Shown in pieces: positions 8,275 to 18,960 of a stretch of DNA of 29,774 nt (positions within the stretch are counted from its first letter, which is position 1; the number at the start of each line of letters is the position of its first letter). The notes beneath the pieces were generated by a model that ran no database searches, was not told the origin of the DNA, and was given only the letters and a program-made list of their open reading frames with translations. Origin of the DNA: Mikrocytos mackini. Lineage: Eukaryota > Endomyxa > Ascetosporea > Mikrocytida > Mikrocytiidae. The translations under genes were made by a program, and so were the position numbers. The stretch covers positions 1 through 29,774 of the forward strand of contig JASNJN010000105.1 in assembly GCA_030180075.1 (NCBI GenBank), in the 5' to 3' direction.

Positions 8275-10407
8275 TCAGCTGGTAAGATTGCATCGCAGTT
8301 CGACTATTTTGTTATCTTCAAACAAACCTTTCGATATATTTTTACAACTGAGCATACTTTCCGTTCCCTCGCCAAGCTCATGGACATAAAACCCATGAAT
8401 ATTCCTATACGATCTTCTGTCATCATAATTATTGTTGAAACTTAAGCCGCATAGTACCAAACTCTTTCCCTGCTCACTAGAACCTTTTGCATATTTAGTA
8501 CATTGCTTATATGCTATTTCTGGATGTACACTAAATGCTTTGATTTCAATAATCATTATTTTCCTTCGAGTAATTAGTTTCAGACCCGCCCTTCCTTCAC
8601 TTAGTACTAATCCTAACCCAAGTTCTGTTTTTATATTTTCTTTCATGAATGCTATACAAGTCATAACTGTGAAAAAATATTCTCTATCTGTGCAAAATTG
8701 AAGTTTATAATGTGCCGTCGTACCATATACTTTTGAATATATTGTTTTGAACAAGGATTTCCAGTTACCATTGTCAATGTCTTTCTCCAGCCCAAAGTTA
8801 GTGTGATTTTTCATCTCTGTAAGTTCTCCCACCAGTGTATCTATGCTATAATTATTTTCAAGGAGTTCCTTTGCTTCGCGGTTTGGACAATCTAGGGTAT
8901 AAACATTTCTGAGTTTCAAATTTGAGCCTACTTCTTTTCTATAATATCTTTCAATCTCTTCTTCTGATGCAACTTTATTAAAGCGATTTATTAGTTTTGG
9001 TTCGCAGTGCTTAATTGAAAGCACCCCTAATTGTAATAGTATCGATGCTATTGTGGAAACCTCATGGCTGTGTATTTTCTTATCATTAAATGTTGAAGGA
9101 TTAGATATGTTTCTTAATTTAACCTGTCGATTTCCACAGATTAAATAATCTTCAACTATATCTTTAAACAGGTAATCTCGTGCTTGAAATTTCAGAAGAA
9201 TTTGATAATGTTTTCTAAGAGCATCGATAAGAATATAATGGCTGCTTTCAGTTATAGGACTCGTAACAAATTCAGTATATAACAAACACTGATTTATGGA
9301 AAATGGATTGCTGACAGTAAAAGCATCTTTGTGGAACTTATACCCATTATATTGCTCAATGAGAATTTGTATTACTACTTCCCTCTTTTCTTTTAATGTT
9401 TTAATGTTTTCAATCATTTCCCTAGCCATTGTGATATTTGGTGCTCTTCTGTTTTGAATCAGTTTGAAACAAAGTAAATCTTTATTTTTTGTCCATAGTC
9501 TTTCAATGTATTTATCATCAACGATTACATTGAGCTCGTCCAATGTATAGCCACAAACACAAGCAAGTTCTTTTTTAAAAGAAAAATCGTGTATGTGGTT
9601 AGGCCCGCTGTTGAGATCAGAAAAAGTGACATTTGTCACCCCGGCGATAACAGTGAGATGAATAGAGTCTGTTTTTTCTGATATACTTTTGTGAATGGTC
9701 AAAAAACTTTGCAACCAATTTCTACACTCTGCACGAAATTCAGCTAAAGTCTTTCCCCGATAGTCTCCTGAAACTTCGCATCTTAAAACAGGAAAATCGT
9801 ATTCGTCCAATAGAAATACTATGCCGGTTTTATTATTTGTTAAGTTTGAAAGCTGTTCTACAAGTTGTTCGAAATATTCCGAGACTATATACCGATAATC
9901 ATTATTGGCAGATATGCAAATTCTTTCTTGTATATTTTTATGTACTTTGTATTTTAGTCCTATAGAAATTAACCGTTGGTACATTCTACGCAGGAAGTTA
10001 TCCATTGTATTTACAGGAGCGCCAAAGCTGGAAAAATCTATATGTATTACTGGTCTTTTAATCCAAACATATTCTTTTATATCTGGGAATATTTTCCGAC
10101 ACTTTGGTTTTAAATGCTTTTCTGTGCTTTCGTCATTCGATATATAGTGGTCATACACCCATGTGTTTTCAAATAAGTGTTTGTTCTCCTCACCTTCCGC
10201 TATTAGCTTAATAACGCGAAGGAAAGATGTCTTTCCAAATTTTCTTGGCCTTTTAAACAAAATGCATATCGATTCGCTCAGTAGTCTACATGCATATTTT
10301 GTAGTGTCTTTAAAAAAAGCCAATTTTAAATCTTTCATTATACCTTTGTATGGTATTCCAGGTGGCTCTTGAGTTCTGGAACTCTGAAGGGATGCATTTT
10401 TTTCGAT
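8275..10407 (-). pseudogene. AAA-ATPase-like/PD-(D/E)XK protein, 5'-truncated
   Basis: The frame from ATG 10338 gives 687 residues. It has the features of the AAA-ATPase-like (PF09820-type) plus PDDEXK_9 (DUF1703-type) family: Walker-A-like RPRKFGKTS at 30-38, Walker B FLLDEYDFPV at 176-184, YNGYKF at 330-335 with SNPFS at 343-347, and a C-terminal nuclease-like region with EIKA at 598-601 and QCTKYAKG at 612-619. The nuclease Asp expected in the GRxD position is Gly (EGRAGL, 581-586), so cleavage activity is doubtful. The domain starts before ATG 10338: the upstream in-frame codons read PPGIPYKGI, matching the family's IPYGI start. That frame has no ATG and runs into the gypsy LTR at 10408. 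The original start is therefore lost and the gene is probably dead, or starts late at 10338. Such genes are abundant in microsporidia and anaerobic bacteria; their role is unknown. Confidence 0.75.
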
Positions 10408-10487
10408 GATTACCAGAAGTTTTAGTAAAAATTTAATTTTTGATATTATTATTCTCCTTTATTTACTTATAATAGTCACTCGTGACA
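10408..10487 (-). repeat. 3' LTR of the gypsy element, about 80 bp
   Basis: On the minus strand this LTR starts TGTCACGAGTGAC, a canonical TGT start that is itself a 5+2+5 inverted repeat. It contains TATTATAAG and AAATAAA, possible TATA-like and polyadenylation signals. It directly follows a purine-rich tract (AAGGAGGAGGAG), the likely polypurine tract, which overlaps the end of pol; the pol stop ends 3 bp from the LTR. The inner 66 bp are identical to the copy at 14587-14652. The terminal CA is not clear, so the exact outer boundary is uncertain by a few bases. Confidence 0.65.
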
Positions 10488-10490
10488 ATC

Positions 10491-13400
10491 CTACTCCTCC
10501 TCCTTAGGCACTCCCTTCTTTAAATGCCTAACATTAACTCTTTCTTCTTTATCATCTCCACTTATTACTACCGGATTCATATTGTTCTCATTAGCTTTTA
10601 AAACAATATAAGGGCCAAGCCAATGGGGATCCATCTTGTTCCTTAAGAAATTCTTTCTATAGACGGTATCTCCAATTTCCAAAGGCTGTGTTCTTTCTCT
10701 CCGTTTATTTAGTCGCTTCCTTTCTTTTTCAGCTCTCTGTTTAAGCCTGTCAGTTATTTCATCTTCGTTTATAGTTATTTTATTTCCTAACAGGTCTAGT
10801 ACTGATGTATTCAATAGAACTTCCTCGGGTGTGTAATTCAATGCTGTGTGTACTGTTCTATTCAGATTATTTTCAATTAAAGGAATAACTTCGTGTAGCA
10901 GTTTATCTCGATTAATCCTGAGAATGTAGCCTACAGTTTGGTTCAATCGTTCCGAGATTGAATTACCGCGGGGGTTGTAAGGTGACGAAGTGTAATGTTT
11001 AATCTTTTCTTTTTGTAAGTATCTTTGGAAGTCGGCACCAATAAATTGTGATCCATTGTCCGTCAGGATAGATCTTGGTTTGCCAAATGCTGTAATCCAA
11101 AGTTGAATCTTTTCTTTCACTTCTTTTCCATCAACATCATCTAGTTGGTATATTTTGGTGTATCTTGAAAAAAGATCGCTCACTGTTAGTAGCGAAACGT
11201 TGGTGTAGAAGTCGCCATCGACGTAGTAAGGAAAGGGGCCAAAGATATCGGCTGAAAGTTTACTTCCGGGTTGAGTTGCTTCGATAAATCCGACAAGTGG
11301 TCCGTTCATAGTTCCGTTTGACTTCTCGACGGTACATGACTCGCATTTCCTACAATGGTCTTCAATTTCTTTCTTTAAGTTCCTTCCGCTGAAGTATTTA
11401 ATAAGAGTTGCTTTATTTTTAGCGATTCCGGGGTGTCCTAATAGTTCGTGACTTCTTTGTACGAACTCTGGCAAAAAACTAGAAGGTATTATAGTTTTCC
11501 CTACCGCATCTATCTTCCATTTTCGTGTTCCACTATTTTCATTCTTTGTACTGAGTTCTTTTAAGTCTGTTTCAGTTTGCTTTTTGTGTAGGTCATTGAA
11601 CAAAGTTGTAAGTGAATCAGTGTGTATATTGAAGGATCTACTAAGAAAATCTGCTCCGTTGTTGAGTTTTCCTGGTACAAATTTAAGTTCGTAATTAAAT
11701 TCTATCATTAAGTTTTTCCATCTTTGTGCTTTTGAGCTCAACGTTTTTGGTGAACATGTGATGTTTCTATTGTCTGTAAAAATTGTAATCTTTGTTGCGC
11801 CAACGATTTGTTTAAATTCGTTTAATGAGCGTAATATGGCGTACATTTCTTTCTCCACTATGGTTAGTTTCTGTTCATTTTCAGACAATTTCTTAGAGTA
11901 TAAACGAACGAGGTTAATTTCATGAAGCAGGGTGCCTGCTATCCCTTGGTCACTAGCGTCCGTGTACAGGGTATATTCCTTGTTTCTTACGGGAAGGTAA
12001 AGTTCTTGCTGTTTGTGGATCTCGTTTAGTACTGTGTGTAGACATTCATCTTCTTTGTGTGTCCATTTAAAGCTAGTACATTTCAAAAGATCGGTTATAG
12101 GGCTTAATATCCCTGACAATTTGTGAACGTAGGGGCGGAACCATTCGAGTGTTCCAATAAGTTTCTTTAACTGAGTTTTGTTCGTCGGTGGCTTCATTTC
12201 TATGTTGTTTAGAGGTGTAAGCAATGCTCTTCGTTTGCCGTCATAAACTTCGGATCCTAAGAAAACCACTCGATCTTGTGCGAAGTAGCTTTTTCCAAAG
12301 TTAATGCTTAAATTGGCTTCTTTCATTCTTTTAAATATTTCCTCAAGTATCGTGTAATGTTCTGTGAAGCTCTTAGTATAGACTATTATATCGTCTAAAT
12401 AACATGCCACGTTTGGGATTCCATTCAGTAATTGTCCCATTGCTCTTGAGAATATCGCGCACGCCGTTTTAATTCCCATAGGTAAACGTGCAAATTCAAA
12501 TACTCCATTTGGTACTGTAAAGGCTGTGAGTTTACGACTTTCCTCTGTGATCTCGATTTGAAAGTAGCCTTTTCTTAAATCGAATACGCTAAACACAGTA
12601 TTGTCAGAAAGTTTATAGAAGGTTTCTTCGACTGATGGGATTGGATACACATCGTCGATAAGCGTCTTGTTTAACTCTTTGTAGTTTACTACTAAACGCT
12701 TTTCGTCTGTGTCTTTCTTCTTTACTAAGAAAGCAGGTGATGCGGAAGTTGCTGACGATCTAGTGATTATTCCTTGCGCTTGTAAAGTTTCGAGTTCTTT
12801 ATCTAGTAGTTCCTTGTCATGAATATTGAAAGGGTAAATGCGCGGTGTAAAAGTAAAGTCTTCTGATGTCTTCAGTTCTGCTTGGAATGAGTTCATGTGG
12901 CCGCTAGATGGGTTTTGTTCTTTTGCAGCGGTAACTAACTCTTTTATCTTGCTTCTAGACTTATTTTCAGTATCTCCACTAAAGAGGGACTCATGAGATA
13001 GGTAGTTTGTTTGAATCTTCTTTCGGCTCGAAATAGCATTACGGTCTAATTCGGGAAAGGAGTCTATGAGTAGTTCCTCGGGGTGAACGTCGTCTTCTTT
13101 AGGTACTGTAACGGATTCTTGCGTGTTGTTGGCGTGATTGGTTGTAGTACTATTGAGAGTGTTTAAGATGTCTTTGTTATCATCCTGATTCACGGTCACG
13201 CTGAAGTTTGAGAAGTTAATCACGATGTTATGCTTCTTTAAGAAATCCGTACCTAATATGATGAAGGAATTTAGGTTTTCAACGATAAAGACTTCGACTT
13301 TAAGGTTACGTTCTCCTAATTCGTCCAATCTAATGTTCACAATCACCTTTTCTTTGGTAGTTAAGGAATTGTTGTTGGCTAATGCGAAAGTTCTGGGATT

Positions 13401-14555
13401 GGTGAGTTCGATCCTATTTAGGTTGAGTTCATGTGCAAGGTCATGATGTATGAGGGACACTGTTGATCCGGAATCTAAACATATAGGTGTCGCTCGATCG
13501 TTTACGTGTCCATAGTAATCTTCAATCGGCACAGCTATGGATCTATAGCGGTTGTTGTCATATGGCTTATTCTCGGGTTTCTTGTCAGGAGTAAAACTGT
13601 TCGTTTTGTTAGGGTAGTTATACTTCGAATAACCATTGCCTTGCCTTTTCTTTAACTCCATACACTCGTCAGTAGAGTGAGTATTGGACTTATGGAATTT
13701 GCAGTATTTGTTCGCTTGTCGATAAGGATTTCCGTATCTGTTTTGTCTCCGATTAGCGTTACTGGGTCTTGCTCCGTGGAATGGTCGATTGTACCTTTGT
13801 TCGTAGTAAGAGTTAGTCTTCTTCTGACGGCTCTCATACTCTTGTATCGTGGCATTTCGGCGATCCAGAATTTCCGCTATCTGCTCTATTGTATGATCTT
13901 GTTCTAGATCAAGAAATTTGTCGAAATCTGTTCGGCCTAACGCGTTACGGAACACGTTACGAATGTCCCGTTCAGTCAACTTAGCTTCCTGTGATTCTGC
14001 GATGCAGATATTCGCAAATTCGTAAAGAGTACGGAGCTGGCGGACATATTCTCTGTAGCAGCTGAAGTCTTGAACTCGTAGTGATCGAAGCTGAGAGTTA
14101 TAGGTGGAGAAGCTCTCTCTCGGCAGGAACGCTTTGATGATGTCATCTAGTATGGCTTTGCACTCGGTGTTTGGTCCTATCAGGTGAGAAAGGTTCTGAT
14201 GTGTAAGTAGGGCTAAAGTTTGCCTTGTATAGCCTTCCGACCAATTGCTGTGCTAAGCTACAATTCGGAAACGGTTCACCCAGTCTGGTAACGTCAATGG
14301 GTCTGTGGAGTGGAGCCTAAGTCGTGGGAAGGAGTATGACGGACCAGGGGCTCCATTGAAGCCTGGAATTTGCAAGACGATAGGAGGCTCGATCATTGCA
14401 AGGTTCTCATAGCTAGCAAAGGAAGTAGGAGAAGAGATGTGAGGGGTGAGCTTCGGATTGAGGAGGTCATTCTGTTTTCCGTAGGAGGGGACGGATTGAG
14501 TTTTAGGGGTATCAGGTGGTCTATGGATGTTCATCCAGTTGTTTAGGAATGTCAT
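10491..14555 (-). pseudogene. gag-pol: gag-pol polyprotein of Ty3/gypsy element, in-frame TAG in gag
   Basis: One continuous frame of 1354 codons from ATG 14555, broken only by TAG at 14253-14255 after residue 100. Gag continues past it (NWSEGYTRQTLALL). A zinc-knuckle-like CKFHKSNTHSTDEC lies at about 285-298. Protease has LDSGS (361). Reverse transcriptase has FDLRKGYFQIE, LPMGIKTACAIF and the catalytic YLDD at 719-722. RNase H has TDAS at 865 and later FTDNRN. Integrase has HELLGH and CRKCESC, then DIFGPF (D1103), LTDNGSQF (D1166) and PRGNSISERLNQT (E1202), followed by a GPY/F-type WLGPYIVLK. No chromodomain is seen. Gag and pol share one frame, so no frameshift is needed. The TAG lies in mid-gag, not at a gag-pol boundary, and a single C-to-T change from CAG would explain it. 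All pol catalytic residues are intact. Confidence 0.85.
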
Positions 14556-14586
14556 TTCTTCTGAGGTTTCGGTCTTAACGCGTTAA
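14556..14586 (-). other. Gypsy leader between LTR and gag
   Basis: Only 31 bp separate the LTR copy from the gag ATG. The leader contains the 12-bp palindrome TTAACGCGTTAA next to the LTR. No convincing tRNA-complementary primer-binding site is visible; a TGG lies just inside the repeated LTR sequence. The priming mechanism is unresolved. Confidence 0.4.
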
Positions 14587-14652
14587 GATTACCAGAAGTT
14601 TTAGTAAAAATTTAATTTTTGATATTATTATTCTCCTTTATTTACTTATAAT
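14587..14652 (-). repeat. 5' LTR copy of the gypsy element, truncated
   Basis: 66 bp identical to 10408-10473. The outer 14 bp of the left copy (TGTCACGAGTGACT on the minus strand) are missing; instead the sequence passes into the TA and terminal repeat of the element at 14655. Confidence 0.7.
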
Positions 14653-14654
14653 TA

Positions 14655-16316
14655 GGGCAACCCATTTATTGCGCAATAAAAATGCATTATTTGCACTAAC
14701 GTTTTTTTATTTTTGTACATAATTTGCAGTAAAAACTGGTTGAATAATCACATTATCAAACCATTAAATTCATTATTTTCTATAAAAATTAACTATAGAT
14801 ATTTTATATAACGTTTATATTGTGTAGAGTTTCCATTTCCGAGTTTCTAATTTATCGTGGATTGATCATGTGTTTTAAAATCTATTTTCCAAAGAAGAGG
14901 GTGAATTTATCGAGAAATTGTTTTCACTTGATGTGTTCAAGAACATGAACATTCCGATTTGATATAAATGTCAACGAGATAATATAACACAAAACGCTGG
15001 GCCACAAGATAAAAGCTAATGAAATAGACAAACATATCGCGAGACACCAGAACAGCTTCTAATAAAATCACATCAAAATAGTATTGTTGAAAGGCGACTA
15101 AAAAGCGCCCTGCCATTTCTTCTTGATATAATAGCAACCGCCCATGTTAGAAATATATTTAACTGTTGGTAATGCTAGGATCCGGTATGGGGCCGACCAA
15201 AGATGTAAATATAAAAGAAAAAATAAATATTTATAAGTTGTGTAATCCTAGTTCTGATTTAGGGTTTCCATTAGGACTTTCAAAATTTTCCAGTTGAGTC
15301 GCTTGCAGCGCCATCAATTATTTTGAAAAACCACTCGGTTCAATCTATTTAGTATAACAAAAGTCGTTTTTTCCATGAATGACTATATGATCAAGGCTAT
15401 ACATAAAAGAACATTAATATTAATATTTTTATTAAATAAAAAACAAGAAAATATTTGAAATAAGCATAATTTTTACGGGTTTAAGCATCTGATTAAAACC
15501 GATGGATAATACTGAGGTTTGAATGGGGTTACGTTAATTTTTACCCGAATTTCGAGGTAGCTTAAATGCTTTTTTAATTATAATATTTGGAATATGTATC
15601 GACATGCCCAAATTTATCCAGATGGCCTAAATTGCAAAATAACATACTAAAAGAAATTTAAAATGTCAAAAAATCATAAAACCCAAAAAATAACAAATTT
15701 TGTTTTTGGAAATTACTTTTCATGAAAGATAATAATTTCATCAAGATTTCTCCACATTTTGTTAAATATACACAGCATTATAGAAAATGCTCCAAAATTT
15801 ATTAGAAATAAATTTTTTAAATTTTGATTTTAAACTGAAAATGTGTGGATTAAACTGATATAAACCGGTTTAAACCAGTTTATATCCCAATGGGCGATAT
15901 TATTGTATTTTTGTCCACTTTTATAACAACACTGGAAATAAGTTATTTTATATAAAATAAATCTGATTTTATTCTATCATTACATATGAATATGAACAAA
16001 TCACGATCGTAAATTAGAAAATAAGTAATTTACTTTATAGAACATTCCAAATATCGCTATCTACTCATCTTTTGGGTTATTTACGCATATTGGCATGTAT
16101 TTATAAAATATCTTGTTCAATAAACGATAATTAACCAATTCACGGGTGAAGAATTATAAAAAATCCGTTTTTTGTACATAATTTGCAGTTACGTTTTTAT
16201 TTGCATTTATAACTTTTTGTAGAGATGACTACATACAATTTGGAGACCAGAAAACGACTTTTCAGGGTTCATTGACCAACATACAAAAAATTACAAAAAT
16301 TGCATTTGGGTTGCCC
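14655..16316. mobile_element. TA-flanked TIR element without transposase, 1662 bp
   Basis: Perfect 10-bp terminal inverted repeats GGGCAACCCA ... TGGGTTGCCC are flanked by TA on both sides (14653-14654 and 16317-16318), and the repeat may extend one base outward. Just inside, the two ends share a 21-bp sequence in direct orientation at 14710-14730 and 16169-16189 (core TTTGTACATAATTTGCAGT). The interior is extremely AT-rich and has no long frame, so this is a non-autonomous element, probably Tc1/mariner-type by its TA target. It abuts the truncated gypsy LTR on the left and interrupts the P-loop/nuclease gene on the right. Apart from the palindrome at 15857 I see nothing else inside it. Confidence 0.7.
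15857..15886. repeat. 30-bp near-perfect palindrome
   Basis: GATATAAAC, one base, GGTTTAAACC, one base, GTTTATATC: symmetric except for one mismatched pair (C against A). It lies inside the TIR element and could form a hairpin or bind a dimeric protein; no function is known. Confidence 0.6.
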
Positions 16317-16317
16317 T

Positions 16318-18540
16318 AGTTATAAGGAAAATAACTTCATAAAGCAACTAACCTTTAAGTTGATTGTCGAAATAAAAAAGAAAATCAACTTAACAGACAA
16401 ACAAGAAAAACAAATAAACGAGTTTAAAGAAGACAATGGCAAAAGTATAAATAACAATGAACACATAATTCAGACACATATCAATTTATTAGCCTACCTA
16501 TTTGAAACTGTTCAATTACAATACAGACAAACATTTACCAGGGATGTTATTATGTATGACCATATTAATAACAAGTTTGAATCAAAAACTACAGCTATTA
16601 AACAGATTTTTATAATAATCGACGAGGTAAACATCTTCAAACTGAAAGACATAACAAGTATACATGTAAAAAACGGAGATTTTGAGAAGTATCTTTATAA
16701 GGCTAATCTTTATATACTAATAATAGAAAGAGTACTTATTAGAGATATGAATAGAGCCAATGAAGGCAGAATGAAATTCATTTTCTCGTCTATACTACCT
16801 ATCTCCCAAATAAGAGACGATTCAATTCGATATCTTAAATTTCAAACTTTTACAGAATTTATGAACGAGAAAGAGTTGACGCATTCTTTTGGGAAAATAA
16901 GTTTTTGTAACTTTTTGCGAGTTATTTCACAGCATATAAATGGACAGCCCAATAGGTTAGCGAGACTTGCCAAACAAGCAACATATAAACCCCTTGCTTT
17001 TAAACCGTACGTAGATGAGTATTATATCGACGACAGTTATCAGATGGACATGTTAACCAAGGCATGGGAGAAGTTTTACCCCAAAAAACAGGAGTATAAA
17101 ATGACAATAAGAAGTGATGATACGAAAACAAAAAGTTTGTATTTAGAAGACAACGCACCTATAACTGAAAGAGAATCCCAACATAATTTGTATTGCTTCT
17201 TTATTGAAATATTTGGGCAACTTACACCATCTGCAAAATACGAAGACATTACATTAGAGGCTATTATCGACATAGAATTAGCAAACTACGTTAACAACAA
17301 AACTACAACGAATGAAAAACAGAAAGAAAAAGATTACATAGTTAAGAGTTGTTTGAAAACTATTAATCCAGGCTATTTCGTAAATTTCGTTCTTCACAAT
17401 ACCGATAAAAATAGCATTACATTCCGACCACCCAAGAATGCCTCATCGGAAAAAGACATGGTTCCATTTTGGGAACTACGTTCTCGTTCAGGTTTATTTG
17501 ATAACATTACTGAGGAAACGATTTCAGAAGAGCATACTATTGATATAGACGAAAAAGAGTATAATATGCTATACGGACCCGAATGTGATGTATCAGACGA
17601 CATAAGAAGCAAGGTATTATATGACACATTCCATCTTGGTCATATGCACTGTGAAATTATAAAAAACGAACAGGATGACAAAGAATACAGGTTGGTTTGG
17701 ACAAGTTTGATGAAGAAATCACAAGCTTTTGAGTATCGTAAGAATTTCTATTGGAAACACATAAAAAACTTGGAATTGCCACTTTTAAATAAGGAATCCT
17801 TGTTAGAAAAGGTGTTTACAATACATTTCTGGAAAGGTTTTATGGAAGAGTTGGGAGTAAAACTAATACAACGAAATATTATACAGACAGAAGACTATGA
17901 TGAAAAAGAATTTGAAAAGAAATTCATATATTACGCAACCCATACAAACATTTTGTGAACACATGTGTCTGTGGCAACGGGTATAAGAAACCTTAAGATA
18001 CTCAACCGTGTTATACGAAAAGCAATGCCAAGACGAGACAAGGAGACTTCGGAGCTAAATTTTGCGAAATATGCGAAACTCAATGTTGAAATTGAAATTG
18101 TTTTTGACGAATCGCCAGGAAAGCGCTTGTATGTAGTGATTGAACTAAAGGCCAATCACTCTAGCATTAATAATTTAGAGGTTCTAACACAAAATGGAAA
18201 AAACTATGACAGAATTATGCATTATATGGGAGAACAGGTTATATACATTGCAGCAACTTTGAATGCCCATAATGATTCTAGTAATCCATATGATGAGAAT
18301 GATTTTGTCCTTTGTTATGTGATAGGAAGATCGTTAAAAAGAGAAAACGCAAATGAACTGTTAGATGAAGCAATCAGAAACCAATCTAAAGAATCATTAT
18401 CTATTAAAAAAGCACTAAATTTAGAAAGTATGACTGGAAAACACTGGGTCACGAATTATACAAATGATGAATTCAATAAAATACAAAAGGATAATAAAGA
18501 ACAAATAAATAAACTTAAAGCAGGGAAAAAAGACAAATAA
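16318..18540 (+). pseudogene. P-loop/REase-type protein, no 5' end, in-frame TGA
   Basis: Two long plus-strand frames (to 17958, then 17959-18540) are in one frame, separated only by TGA at 17956-17958. The first part carries a Walker-B-like FIIIDEVNI and a FIFSSILPIS motif. Both motifs are shared, in the same order, with the gene at 21832-23136, so the two are paralogs. The region corresponding to that paralog's first 170 or so residues, with Walker A, is missing: the frame enters directly from the terminal repeat of the element at 14655-16316 and has no ATG. The second part has EIEIVFDE followed by VVIELKAN, compatible with a PD-(D/E)XK nuclease core. P-loop plus REase architecture is known from Crinkler/RHS-type eukaryotic effectors and selfish-element-derived proteins; that relation is an inference. 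It is likely a dead copy. Confidence 0.6.
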
Positions 18541-18960
18541 AGCTAAAACAGAAAAAGAAAAAGAGGACATGGATGAGAGTATATCGAACGTTTCATTAAA
18601 CTAATAGATTGAGAGAGATTCCATAGAAAGATTTAACACTTCGAGATAGAAAATTATGGAATTGTAGAAGTCTAATAATTAGATACAAAAGAAAAATAAA
18701 ACAAACTTATTTAATAATGTTTATTTTAAACCCATGTTTGTTTGCAATTGTTGAGTAAAATTTAAATAGTTTGTTGATAGAATTATTCTTTATTTCACTC
18801 TTCAACCTAAACACAAAAGTCTACCGACGTAGTAAATTCAATAAATAATACAAAAATTTTAATAATTGTATTAAATATCTGAATATTTAATACAAAGATA
18901 AAACACTACACATTTATCAACATATCAAAAATTATAAAGAATCTTTGCAATTTTCCTAGT
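18541..18960. other. Intergenic, no gene seen
   Basis: About 420 bp of very AT-rich sequence between two convergent genes. An AATAAA overlaps the stop codon of the upstream gene (AAATAA AGC). Nothing else recognisable. Confidence 0.5.

Larger units (their letters stand above)
10408..14652 (-). mobile_element. Ty3/gypsy LTR retrotransposon
   Basis: A retrotransposon read on the minus strand, bounded by a 66-bp direct repeat that is identical at both ends (10408-10473 and 14587-14652), with one gag-pol frame between. The domain order protease, RT, RNase H, integrase is that of Ty3/gypsy (Metaviridae). Identical repeats suggest a recent insertion. It is much richer in GC than its surroundings: 32 of 60 bases in 14281-14340 are G or C, against 9 of 60 in 15781-15840. 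The upstream (right) LTR lacks the outer 14 bp present in the left copy, so a target duplication cannot be verified. The insertion point on the left lies inside the ATPase/nuclease gene. Confidence 0.85.

Noticed and set aside
10408-14652. CRISPR array or target duplication as the explanation of the 66-bp direct repeats
   Set aside because: Only two copies, placed exactly at the ends of a gag-pol unit and next to a polypurine tract, which fits LTRs.
14937-15137. 66-codon minus-strand frame inside the TIR element
   Set aside because: Too short and without any transposase motif in AT-rich sequence.
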